A DNA stretch of 64,000 nucleotides from Labia minor (Eukaryota > Arthropoda > Insecta > Dermaptera > Spongiphoridae): the NCBI GenBank assembly GCA_963082975.1, contig OY720348.1, positions 61,901,719 to 61,965,718 of the forward strand, written 5' to 3'. The position numbers and the translations under genes are program-made. This document shows, one piece after another, positions 36,270 through 46,959 of the stretch. Within the stretch, counting starts at the first letter, position 1. The number at the start of each line of letters is the position of its first letter. Below the pieces are notes generated by a model. The model saw nothing but the letters and a program-made list of their open reading frames with translations. It searched no databases and was not told where the DNA came from.

Positions 36270-36628
36270 GGGGAAGATAGAAATTGAAAAGAGGTGGCTA
36301 AGAAAATCAGAAGTATAGAGAAATATGGTTGCTGCAACCAAAAACTTAATATTGTCATCGAGATAGATCGTTTCCTTTTTCTTCAGATCTTTCCCATATT
36401 TTTATTTTTATTTTTATTTTTTTTTTTTTTTGCTGTTGTGTTTTCTTGTGTTAGATTGATTCTGTTAAATTGGAAAGAGGTGGCTAATAAATAAGAAGTA
36501 TAGAGAAATGTGGTTGCTGAAACCAAAAACTTAATATCGTCATCGAGATAGATCGTTTTCTTTTTCTTCAGATCTTTCTCATTTTGTTTTGTTTTGTTTT
36601 TTTGCTGTTGTATTTTCTTGTGTTTCTT
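36270..36628 (+). repeat. Tandem duplication (~186-bp unit) including a LINE tail
   Basis: Unit 1 starts at about 36281 and unit 2 at about 36467. Both run AGAGGTGGCTAA, GAAGTATAGAGAAAT, TGGTTGCTG, CCAAAAACTTAATAT, GTCATCGAGATAGATCG, CTTTTTCTTCAGATCTTTC, a T-rich run, GCTGTTGT and TTTTCTTGTGTT. The first part is the extreme C-terminus of the LINE family (VVAAAKTFE..SHRDR) with its GATA tail. The LINE 3' end was thus duplicated together with its flank after insertion. Confidence 0.75.
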
Positions 36629-37609
36629 TAATATTTATTTATCCGACCTATTAAGTTATACAAGTTTCTTAATTAAACATAATGTCTAGTTCGAATTACT
36701 GTGAAATTTCTATCATAACTTTCTAACGATCCTCCGAGTTGAGTTAGCAGCAGCAATTGCAGAATATAGTTTAAATTGAACCACTGGACATTGATTAGTC
36801 CATTTCGCTAGATAATAAACCTGTTGAATGTCATAAACGGATTGATTCTTCTTGTTCCATTTAGAAAAATAGAATTTTTAAAAGGATTTCTTTACTTTTT
36901 ATATCACAATATGAATAAACACGAGAACACTTGAACAATGGAAACACGATTTAATATATTTAGTTACATAAACGTTATTTTTTTTTAAATTAATTAACTA
37001 AATTTTAATGAATTTCAATTAACCATCTTGCTAATGTCATTTTGCGGAATGAATTTCAATGACATCATTCATTGTAAGGGATTAAGGGTATAAAATGTAT
37101 AAAAAAAAACAAACTATTGAGGTATTTCCTTTAATTAAAGAACAAGCCCTTCACGCTTCATTTGACTTCAGTGTTGTATCTAATTTTAATTTGAAAGGCT
37201 TTCTCCTCATTACCAGTCGTAAACAAACAAATCACGACTTGTCATAAATCAATTTCAATGACTAATGAAAGAAAAGAGAGAGAACGAATAGCGCGATTTC
37301 TTATAAGAGTATTTGCTTTGATCTTATAACATATTTATTTTTTGTTCACTTTCGTTGTCGTTACAATATTTATAAAGAAATTATTTTCAAATAATCTTTT
37401 TTATTCAATTTAATTATTTTCTATACGAATATTTCGATTATTTGCTAGAAAATGTAATTTTTATTAATGAAGAAAGTTAAAATTTTATTTTTTTTTAATT
37501 TACTTTTTATTTATTTATTCAAATATATTAAAACTATTAATTAAGTCATTTATATTTATATACATAACTATATAATTATATATATAATTATATAAATATA
37601 TTTGTATAA
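36629..37609. other. AT-rich non-coding stretch
   Basis: Nothing recognised. A less AT-rich patch near 36720-36850 has no frame. Confidence 0.6.
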
Positions 37610-38117
37610 ACCTGGTTCACCGAACCGCCGCTAGGTACTTTTTAAAAAAAATACCTTATTAACTCTATGAATATTTAAGATTAAGATTATTATTTAAAAT
37701 AAATAAACGTCAAAAAATATGAAACAATTTCAAATAATTTAAAAGAACATAAATTAAAAAAAAAAATAGTGATAAAACATACAGCCCTTAAACGTACTTA
37801 TTTATGCACTGAAAGACAGAAAAGTATGGCCTGTGGATATAACATAATATATATTTCGTAATTTGATTACAAAATATTATTAAAATAAATATTTTTAATT
37901 TTATTTTATTTATAATATTTTGCATTGCCCGGCGCCGTTTTTTTTATTATTAAAAGAACAAACTAATAAGGCTGAAACCAATACAGATCGATACACAAAT
38001 CGATTTTTCTTTATAGAAATTATCTATGCTGTGAATTTCAAAAAAAATCCTTCGAGCGGTTTAATATTTCAAAAATACAAATATATATATATATATATAT
38101 ATATAGATATATATATT
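37610..38117 (+). repeat. Family A repeat, tail lost in a (TA)n tract
   Basis: Head ACCTGGTTCACCGAACCGCC, the AAGTATGGCCTGTGGATATA block, the variant centre (CATTGCCCGGCGCCG) and the CGAGCGGTTTAATATTTCAA block. The last ~30 bp of the family (the TTTTTGCTAGTATAATAAG tail) are missing; the copy runs into (TA)n at about 38080-38117. Confidence 0.8.
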
Positions 38118-38197
38118 AATATTTAAAAAAATTTAAAATATTGAGTTTAGAGTAAATAATTTGTTAAATAATTGTTATTTAGTTTATTAATCATAGT

Positions 38198-38514
38198 TAG
38201 GGTGACAAACCGTTTTTTTATATTTTCGACCGTACCGACGTTTTAATACAAATGTCAATTTTGTCCCGTTTCCGTCAAACTATACTAAAGACTAAAATTA
38301 TGTATAATCGTTTATAGAATATGTCAATATAATAATAATTATTTTAAACATCTTATTTATGAATACATAGTATTTTTAAGAGATGAGAATTAGAAGGGGT
38401 CTATGAATTTTTTTTTATTTTGTTGTCTAATTCGCAACCCTTTTTTTTATAACACCGTCCCGTTTTAAATATTTTAATGTCCCGTTTTTGTCACTAGTCA
38501 ATATGGTCACCCTA
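38198..38514. mobile_element. 317-bp small TIR element
   Basis: Ends TAGGGTGACAAAC and, in complement, TAGGGTGACCATATTG share the first nine bases, and both sides carry TTTTGTCCCGTTT-like segments facing each other (complement ACAAAAACGGGACATTAAAA). This fits a degenerate hAT (Tip100-like) or Tc1-type MITE. The target duplication is unclear. Confidence 0.6.
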
Positions 38515-38710
38515 ACATATATAATTTTTTGGGGGTTTGAAAAATATATAATCAATGATTTAATTCTCTTAAACACACTTTTGAATCTCAAATTATTTTT
38601 ATATATTTGTTTTTATCATTAGTAGAATATTCTATATATTGAATTTCTTAATTATAAAGAGAAGTATGAAACATCTTATTAAAGGGATTTTATTAATACA
38701 TAATTGTATA

Positions 38711-38866
38711 ATTTATTTACTTAGTTAAATAAATGTATAACGTTTCGACTGCAGATATCAAGTACCGTCTGTTCAGTCTGCTTAAGTCGGAGCAAGCGTA
38801 CGGTACTTGATAACGGCTACAGAATAAACAGTCGAAACGTTGTACGTTTATTTAACTAAATAAATA
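38711..38866. repeat. 156-bp foldback repeat
   Basis: Outer arms ACGTTTCGACTG (38740-38751) and CAGTCGAAACGT (38829-38840), extended outward by a TAAATAAA/TTTATTTA pair. A second inverted pair TATCAAGTACCGT and ACGGTACTTGATA lies inside. The DNA can form a long imperfect hairpin. No ORF. Confidence 0.8.
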
Positions 38867-39274
38867 ATATATAAAAATATGTGGTGTTTTAATAAAAATT
38901 CCTTTAATAATTATAAAAACCACAAAAGTTTTAATAAATATGAAACATCTTTTGACACTTTCACTTTCATCCGGTTCTTTTCATCAGGTGGTTTGAAGTG
39001 TTTGAAAATATATTGAATGCAATATATAATTTTAATTTATTATAATAATTTATATTAATATAATATTTAATTTGTAAACAATCAATAATACAAATAAAGT
39101 TTATAATAATGTTGCAATAAATAAAATTAATCCCCTATTAGAAGAGCAACTACTTCATAATCTTTTATTTGTATCTGTTTATCACTTTCTTTTTAGTTTT
39201 AATCCATTTTTAAATGGATTAGATATAAAACTGGATTAGCACATAAAATTTGTTGACAATAACCATGGTGGTAA

Positions 39275-39575
39275 AAATAACTTTAGGGGAAGAGAATAGA
39301 TTCAGGATAATTGAATCTCAACATAGTAAGAGTTATAAAATTGACGTGATACTATAACACGTGGCGCAAATGGGGGAAGAAAGAATAGTCAAAAACATTT
39401 TTAAAAAGATACTAATTGGGTTGACCAATATAATGAGCTAGCAATATAAGATAGATTTTAGCAAATTGTAAGATATTAGAAATAATTGGATGGAGGTGGC
39501 TGAGTACAGGGATGCTTGGAAGAATAAAGACGGCAATAAACTTTGGAGTTTAGTGTTGTCATAAAGATGATAGAT
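39275..39575 (+). pseudogene. LINE ORF2 C-terminus relic
   Basis: ITLGEENRFRIIES, then HVAQMGEERIVKNI after a frame break, and NNWMEVAEYRDAWKN with a GATGATAGAT end. It tracks MTLGDESRFRVFEN, HVARMGEDRMAKII and the final VVAAAK part of the 21290 copy. Stops and a deletion make it inactive. Confidence 0.75.
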
Positions 39576-40433
39576 AATTTGTAAATAATTGCTATTTGAA
39601 CATGGTACAATGTTTAAATGGCGGTTAAGATTTTTCTATATTCTCTCTAAACTTGATAAATAATTCTATTTTGATTTGTTATCAATGATCTTCTTTAATA
39701 AACAAGCAATTGAATATACTTAGTAAACTTCAACCGCACAACAACTTCATCTGCGCTTTCTAATTTTTAGTTTATAAGTTTCTGGTTGAATTCGTTAACC
39801 TGTCACCTCCACCCCCACCCTCACCACAATCTCATCAACTTGATTCATCCAATAGAAATTCCTCAACGCGTGCGCACCCTCTAATATTTATTTATTATTT
39901 TTTTTAATTCCCAACAGATTTCTCGCCCTTGTCATCATTATTTGTTTTTTTTATTCAATATTATCTTCTCAATGCTTTCTCACCTTCATGCCTGTCTATG
40001 AGTTATTTTATTCCTTTTTTTTTATTAAAGCTTGTTTGTTCACATGGAAGCAAAATCATCTTATATTTTTAACTAAAAACCTTTTAGTTAAACAATCAGG
40101 ATATTTTTTTTTTTTGAAGATATTTTAATATTAAAAAAGAGAGATTATATATTTACTTGTAATATTAACTCTTCCTCTGATTTTATATTGTTAATTAAAT
40201 TTCAACGTTATATAATTCCAATATAAAATTAGATTCAATCAGACCAATTAAGTAGAATTAAAATTATTCATATCTTTTTAATACCAAACTTAAAACGGTG
40301 TTGATTCGAAATCATTCATTTAGTTGATTTGTTAGTACTTTCTGAATATTATTAATATTATTCTTCAATATTAGAATGAAAATAATTCGCATTATTATTA
40401 GTTACCGTGAAGATTAGTAATATATAACGGCAC
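39576..40433. other. Non-coding stretch
   Basis: AT-rich except 39735-39890, which is pyrimidine- and GC-richer (CCTCCACCCCCACCCTC, CGCGTGCGCACC). No exon or repeat boundary. Confidence 0.5.
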
Positions 40434-40705
40434 CATAGGGTGGGAGGTAGCGTAGCTGCCTCCCCTTCTCGTGGTCCTGGATTCAATTCCTCGGTCTGGC
40501 GAGGGAATTTCTCTAACTGAGGTCTATGAGAGTCAACCCAGCCTCTGGGACCCAAATTAGGAAGCTACTTGATAAGATGTAGCGCCTCCGATCAAGAAAA
40601 TCAAGGTAAAGGTTGATAGGACCCTTTCTACTGATCATAGGACACCTCATTGATATAACCGACTTGAAGGCGTTGTCCTTGCGTAGGACGTACAAAAGTC
40701 ATAGG
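40434..40705 (+). mobile_element. tRNA-derived SINE, copy 2
   Basis: A tRNA-like head (GGTAGCGTAGCTGCCTCC, then GTCCTGGATTCAATTCCTCG as the B-box arm), linker GGGAATTTCTCTAACTGAGG, and the body GATCAAGAAAATCAAGGTAA to TTGTCCTTGCGTAGGACGTA. It is followed by a T-rich tract. The overlapping minus-strand frames are shadows. Confidence 0.85.
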
Positions 40706-40902
40706 TTGTTTTTTTTTTTGTTTTTTTATTAGTAAAATATACTCATATATACCTGAAAATTATTGATTATCTCTGATTAATAAATCCGCGTTTCATGATG
40801 GCAATCGAATAAATCTCTTAATTTTAAGGATCTAACTGCTTTATTATACTATATTATAATTCTATATAAAAAATTAATTACTATAGATAAATTCAAATTC
40901 AA
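40706..40902 (+). repeat. Shared flank downstream of SINE copies 2 and 3
   Basis: After the poly-T, TACTCATATATACCTGAAAA, TAATAAATCCGCGTTTCATG and GGATCTAACTGCTTTATTAT are shared in order with 57971-58140. The similarity therefore continues about 170 bp past the SINE, so the SINE may belong to a larger repeat or the two places are one duplication. Confidence 0.75.
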
Positions 40903-41445
40903 AATTGTGTAAATGTTATCATATCAAATTAGTTTTTGTTATTTTATTTTTTTAACATTCAGTCTCATATTCAAATAAGCATAGCTTCCCAATATATAAA
41001 AAAAAAACATTAATTGGATCAAATTAAATTCTAAATTAATTAATATTAAAAATACCAATATAATTTATTAAAATATATATTATTGCTTTTATTATATACT
41101 ATTATTTTATATTTAAAATAAAACAGCATTTTAATTAAATATTTTAATTAAATATTATCCATTTTTAAATTAAAATTTTTCATATAGTATCAAAGAACAT
41201 TTAGCTTTAGATTATTTATATATATAATGAATGCATTTATATTTGGAGCCAATATATATATTAATTTGAAAGTGATTGGTTTTTATAAGTTTGAATGCTA
41301 ATCACATCATTCGTGTAGGTTAAATAAAAATTATGTTTAATACTAATAAAATAGAAATTGGTTTTCAAGCATAATTAACAATAGTAATTATTCAATATAA
41401 AAAACCAATTTGTAAATTTGGCTATATTAGTCACAAGACACAATA

Positions 41446-41482
<37 letters not shown>

Positions 41483-42085
41483 GTGTAATACAAAAATTCA
41501 AGCCATTAAATTGGCAGAAGATATATTAAAAATATTGAATAATGGTTTGAGCTTAAAAGAGATAATTAGAAAATTTTTCTAGTTAGAATAATATCTTGAC
41601 ACCAATAAAAAAAAATGACTAAAGGATAAAAAACTGAACGATCTTGGGAATGATATGAAAAAAATGATGTTGTAAAAAATATTAGTATTTAGAAATTGGA
41701 TTGGGAAATTTGCATCCGAATCAAGACAACAGGAAACAAAATCAATCATTTATATAATTTAGAAAGAAACTTTTTATTATAGTAACATCTACTTTTTACT
41801 AAAAAGTGCTGAAGTATAAAGTTATAAGAAAAATTAATGAATATATAATAAGAAAATAAATAAATAATGGGATTACTAGGTGTACAAAAAAATATCATCA
41901 ATTTGAAGAATAGGAAAAGTGGCCATTGAAGTTGTAGCAACCAAAATTAGTTATCAAGAAGATGAAGTTATTATTCCACATACAAATGATGATCAATTTA
42001 TTTGCCTGGAGAGAGTCATGAAAATCAGCAAATCCGATGAACAAAGCACATAGAAGGCATATTCTTAAAACGGGGAAGCCCTAAC
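40903..42085. other. AT-rich non-coding stretch with (TA)n
   Basis: Contains a (TA)n tract at 41448-41481. No coding or repeat signal recognised before the LINE relic. Confidence 0.6.
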
Positions 42086-42547
42086 CTAAATATAAAATAA
42101 TTATTTTGCCGGTTGTATTATATGATTATGAGTCATTGTCTATGATACCTTGGGAGATTTAGAGTATTTGTAAATAGGATTCTTAACAGCATTGATGGAC
42201 CAAAGAAAGATGAGGTGACCGGGTAATGGCGGAGGCTGCTTAAAAAGCAATTGCATGACCTCTATACATCTCCAGACATAGTGAGGTTTATAAAATCGAG
42301 AAGGTTGCAATAGGAAGGACACTTGGGAGAAAGACTGGGGGAAAAATATATTTGTGGGGAGACCAATTGGGAAACGTCCGCTTAGGAGAACAACAACACG
42401 CTGGGTGGTCAATGCAGGAAGGAATGTGAGAGAGATGGGAGAGGTTAGGAGTTAGATGGTTATGGCTCAGTATAGGGACACTTGAAGAAATTTGGTCGTT
42501 TCTACAAAGACCTTTCGAGTTCGATAGAGCCATAGATAGATAGATGA
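42086..42547 (+). pseudogene. LINE ORF2 C-terminus relic
   Basis: Nucleotide-level similarity to the 21290 copy through most of its length: TTTTGCCGGTTGTATTATAT, GGACCAAAGAAAGATGAGGT, TGCATGACCTCTATACATCT, GGGAAACGTCCGCTTAGGAG and TAGATAGATAG at the end. Stops and small deletions break the frame. A mariner follows within 20 bp. Confidence 0.85.
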
Positions 42548-42566
42548 TGAAAATCCTATGAAAATA

Positions 42567-42972
42567 TAGGGTGGTCGAAAAAGTCTTTGACCAAAAGTTA
42601 CAACTTTTCAAAAATGAGTGAAAATAATGAAGAAATTCGCTATATTTTGAAATTTGTGTATACAAAAGGGAAGAATGCCACGTAAGCCGCCAATGAAATT
42701 TGTGAAGTTCACGGAGATGATCAGTTCGTGTAGCACAATAATGGTTCGCTCGCTTTCGTTCTGAAAGATGCACCTCGTTCTGGTCGACCTATCGTTGAAA
42801 AAGTCGATGAAATTATGGAAAAGATTGACAAGTACCGTCACATAAGCAGCCATGACATTGCCAAGGAACTAAACATTCATCATCAAACGGTTTTGAACCA
42901 TTTAAAAAAGGTGGCTACAAAAAGAAGCTTGATGTGTGGGTACCACATGATTAGACTTTTTCGACTACCCTA
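42567..42972 (+). mobile_element. Internally deleted mariner, second subfamily
   Basis: Ends (including TA) TATAGGGTGGTCGAAAAAGT and, in complement, TATAGGGTAGTCGAAAAAGT differ at one base. The length is 406 bp. These ends differ from those of the 29100 element, so two mariner lineages have been active here. Only the DNA-binding part of the transposase is left. Confidence 0.92.
42614..42955 (+). pseudogene. mariner transposase N-terminal (DNA-binding) relic
   Basis: From an ATG at 42614: RYILKFVYTKGKNAT, ANEICEVHGDDQF, DAPRSGRPIVEKVDEI, DKYRHISSHDIAKELN and HHQTVLNHLKK, then a one-base shift into GYKKKLDVWVPH. This is the paired-like bipartite helix-turn-helix of mariner transposases with the GRP linker and the WVPH motif. 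Two stops and one frameshift are present. The catalytic D,D34D domain is deleted right after WVPH, where the 3' terminal repeat begins. Confidence 0.92.
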
Positions 42973-44018
42973 TATTAGAATGATAGGAATGACCGAAGTT
43001 CAATTAAAAACTGAACTGGCTACAAAACACTGTCATTTAAAGACTTAAAAAAGAGGCATCATTAACAACATCTGGGAAAAAGAAACACAAAACTAAAGCA
43101 CCTAATGAGAAAAAGACTATTGGAAGGAAAGTTTCAAAAAGGACATAGAAAAACAAAATTATATATTTTTAATTTTAAAAGAAAAATATACTTTTGGGAA
43201 TAAATTATTATAAAATGTATTAAAGAAACAAATAGAAATATACACATTTTAAATAAATACTTAAATTTTCATAGTTATATTATATATATATATAGTAAAT
43301 GAATCTTAAATTTCTTATTTATAGTATAAATATAATAATATAATGTTCAGAAGATTTTAAATAAGTGTTTGTATAATATAAAAAACGAAATTAAAATTTC
43401 ACTGTACATAATTTACATTCCTTAATTGTAATTGTAATTATCGTGCGGCATCTTTATCATTCAGAGCCTTTATCATTCGGCACCGCTCGCACCACCCACG
43501 CTACGCTTTTACAAAATGCTAGTGAATGAATCAATTATTAGAAGGAAGAAAATGAACATTAAAATTTAAATTATAAATTAAATTTCATATTAAAGCAGCT
43601 TGTTAAATTATTTATAAATTTCAAGAAAAAAAATTAAATATAAGTATTTAAAATATGAGTGGAAATGAATATATATATAATTAATTTTAATAAATAATAA
43701 ATAATAAAAGCAAGACTTGGTAAATAATATAAGTAAATTATTTTAAACCAGCTGCTTAGACCGTCTTTGGCGCTCTTTGCATCTAGAGGTGGCCTCACCC
43801 CCTGTATCTCCTAAGTGATGAATAGTTTTGGTTGAAAACGGCCTGGAAGAAGTTAGATTCCCACTTTTCAATTTTTTCAAATTTCTCGATTATGCGAAAT
43901 TGTGCTAGGTGCTTAAATATTTTTAGACTAGCCCCCCCCCCCCCTAAGTTGTGCTAAAATAATTCTAAAAAATCAATTTAAAAAAATAAAAACTATATAA
44001 GATATGATAACAAATAAG
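42973..44018. other. AT-rich stretch with two GC-richer patches and poly-C
   Basis: Patches at about 43440-43520 and 43745-43870 (TGGCGCTCTTTGCATCTAGA) are compositionally distinct but frame-broken. A C14 run lies at about 43932-43945. TGTGCTA-type words near 43905 and 43950 foreshadow the tandem array at 44.6 kb. Confidence 0.5.
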
Positions 44019-44528
44019 CTGGAGTGTCTCTACTCGACTCTCTCGCAAATTTGAATTGGATTAAATAACATATATTATATTTAAGTTAAATTTAATTAAT
44101 TAAATTATAAATAAATTAAAATTAATAAATAATATTTATTAAACCAGCGGGGGTTTTCTCTTTGTTGCTAGCGTGTGATTTGCAGTGTTAAAAAATTAAT
44201 TCCGGTACTTTCAGCGATTCAATCAAGCTGAGCAGTTTTATACAATTTTTAAACATTTGAAAAACTATCAAACCTATATCTTTATTTTTACGGTCACCTT
44301 AGAGGAAAAAAAAATCAAAACGTGGTAGGTAATGACCCTCTTCCGGTTGAGCTACATTTCTCAAAAGTTGATACAAAACTACGAATTTTTAATAATTTCT
44401 TGATTCTAACTCAAACCGTTTTTGCGTAATATTGTTTACACACACACTGAGTGAAAATGAATCAGGAACCTTCAAAACGTATAAAAACATCAAAATCTCG
44501 ACATCGAAAATATTAATGGCGAGATAGT
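44019..44528 (-). repeat. Family B repeat, copy 3 (only inverted copy)
   Basis: Right end first: CTGGAGTGTCTCTACTCGAC and TCTCGCAAATTTGAA, then the internal blocks in complement, closing with GGCGAGATAGTA. It carries a few indels relative to the 59156 copy, including a shortened (GT)n run. Confidence 0.85.
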
Positions 44529-44574
44529 AAAAAAAAATCCATGAGACCTATAGATACGACCGAAATATAGGTTT

Positions 44575-45040
44575 CTAAAGATATAGAGGCTACAAAATTT
44601 TATATCTAATTTGTGCTAGCCGAGCACAACTCAACCCAACTTTTAGTTTTTTGAAATCAGAAATATTAAAAGTACTCTAGACTTAAATAAAGCACCGCGT
44701 GCCGTCATTTTTCATGAATAACACAAAATATAATTATTGTAGAATATTCAAATTTGATATCTAAGTTGTGCTAGCCTAGCACAACTTAGCACAACTTTTA
44801 ATTTTTTAAGAATATAAATATTAAGGGTACTCTTTATACTCAAGTAAGGGATTTCTTGAAAGGGTTTTTCATTTATAATTTCATTAATATTTTCATGATT
44901 ATATTCAAATTACATATTTATAGTATGATGTACTAGCTTAGCACAACTCAGCACAACTTTTACTTTTTTGTAATAGGAAATATTAAAAATACTTTATTCT
45001 TGAATGAAGCACTGCGCGCAAATGATGCTAATTATTTTCA
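44575..45040. repeat. Three-unit tandem array (~155-162 bp) with a palindromic core
   Basis: Each unit has GTGCTAGC-like..GCACAACT, CAACTTTTA, a T-rich step, AATATTAA and a TACTCT/TACTTT word, with cores near 44611, 44764 and 44926. The middle core is a perfect 23-bp palindrome (11-bp arms AGTTGTGCTAG/CTAGCACAACT around one C) at 44764-44786; the outer cores are degraded versions. The array starts about 50 bp from family B copy 3. No ORF. Confidence 0.8.
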
Positions 45041-46959
45041 CATTGAAAAATTGAAAAGTTAAGAATTTGACATTTAATAAAATCCTATTTTTGTTTATTT
45101 CAAATCTTTAATATACATTTTACTACAGGATGTTAGAAATAAATAATGGACGATGTGAAAAGAACGTCCTTGGCTACGATTCCCACTCTTGTCTTTTATT
45201 CATTCAAAACATAAATTCATAAATAACTTTTATTCATTTTGTATTTATTTTTATTTTGTAAATTTTAAAATTAATTGAATCAATCTCTATTATGTTTTTT
45301 TTTCCTAATCAATATTGATTAATTATTTTTTTTTTTAATATTCCTAGTAATATTTGTTTTTCCTATATTTTCATTAAACAAAATATGAATAGAGAAAAAA
45401 AATAAGAGTACCTATCTAAATGTTTTAATTCATTTTATTATTTGAAATTAATTACAATTCAATCGAAAGGTATTTTAATGAAAGGAATTGAAAATATGAA
45501 ATAAATCAAAAGGTTGATGATAATATTTTGTGATATTTGAAGTGGAAATCCTTTTTCCCTTGAAAAGGGTGTCTAGGCAGGCTTAAATAAATGGTTAACC
45601 CAGAACGATTAATCAATATGTAAGTTTGCATCGAAAAAGAAAGCGGGAAGGGAGTCAAATAGATTCAATGAGAAAAGCCACAAAGAGAAAAAAAACAAAG
45701 AGAAAAATTATGATTTTCAATTGAAAGTACAAATAAACGATTTGATTTTTATTTATTTATTTATTTTTTTTATTAATTTTTATTTAATTTTAAAGACTGT
45801 AAAGAACTTCATAATGAGCATGAATAGTTAAATATTCAGTAATTGTATATATGTATAATCCAAGATTATATAATATTTATTTAAAACCTACTGACCGACA
45901 AATAAGAAAAGACATAAAAAAATCATTTTATTTAATGATTGACGTGATTATCCAATAAATAAATAAATAAATACATAAATGACAACATTAAAACTTAATA
46001 TCCAATAAATAAAATTACCTAAATAAATAATAATTAATAAATCCATTTCCTATCCAAAAAATTGAACAAATTCGAGATATTTTTAGTCACCCAGTAAACT
46101 CGGCATTTTTTTATTTTCTACTTTATATGTAATCTTATTGAAGTATATAACGTTCATTTGACAAGAATTTGATCCACAGGAACACTCTTCTAACAATTTG
46201 TGCTCGAAGGGACGTCCTCTTTTTTGCATTAAATGTTCATTGGAGAAGAAACAAGATCCTATATTCTAAGAAAATTAGAATAATCCACTCTCTCCAAGAA
46301 ATTCATTTTTTTATCAAGTGGAGCTTTTGTGGTTTTGACACTCTTAAACATTCCAAAGTTTCACTTACATTTTCTCTATCCCATTTAATGAATTTCATTA
46401 TCTTTCAATCAATTTGTGATTTGTTTTCCCCTAATATATATATAAAAAAAAAAAATAATCTGACATCCTTAAAATAAACTCAATTTTTTTGTTTAAGGGG
46501 ATGAGTGGAATTCTTTTATGTCGTGGAGAGTAATTTATGATTATAATATTATATTGAAAGTAAAGTTTTTAATATGAATAATAATTAATTGAATTAAAAT
46601 TTTCAATTTTACTGATCAATGTCCATTTAAGATTGTATTTGCAACTTAGGCCAATCTGTGAATTTTTAGCAAATTTTTATTTATTATTTCTTGAAACATT
46701 ATATTAATCTATTTGCTATTTGAGTTTCTGTTTATTTTTCTGATGCTTTGAAAAATTTCCATAAAATTGAATTTTTTGTTTATGTTTTATTATTATTATT
46801 ATTATTATTATACTTTTTTCTTTTAACTATGACACATTAAATTACGGAAAAATGGTTTAATACATTTTACTTGAATTGTTTGTTGACTGTAAGCAATTCT
46901 AAATTTTGCTCTTGATCAGCACAAACAGTGACTAAAAGACAGTCTGGTAAATCCTCTTG
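45041..46959. other. AT-rich non-coding stretch
   Basis: Nothing recognised. A 102-codon frame at 46169-46477 has no motif and an unremarkable AT-rich composition. Confidence 0.55.

Noticed and set aside
40358..40695. Two minus-strand frames (60-65 codons)
   Set aside because: Antisense reads of the SINE.
42288..42773. 161-codon minus-strand frame
   Set aside because: Antisense shadow spanning a LINE relic and a mariner; crosses two unrelated elements.
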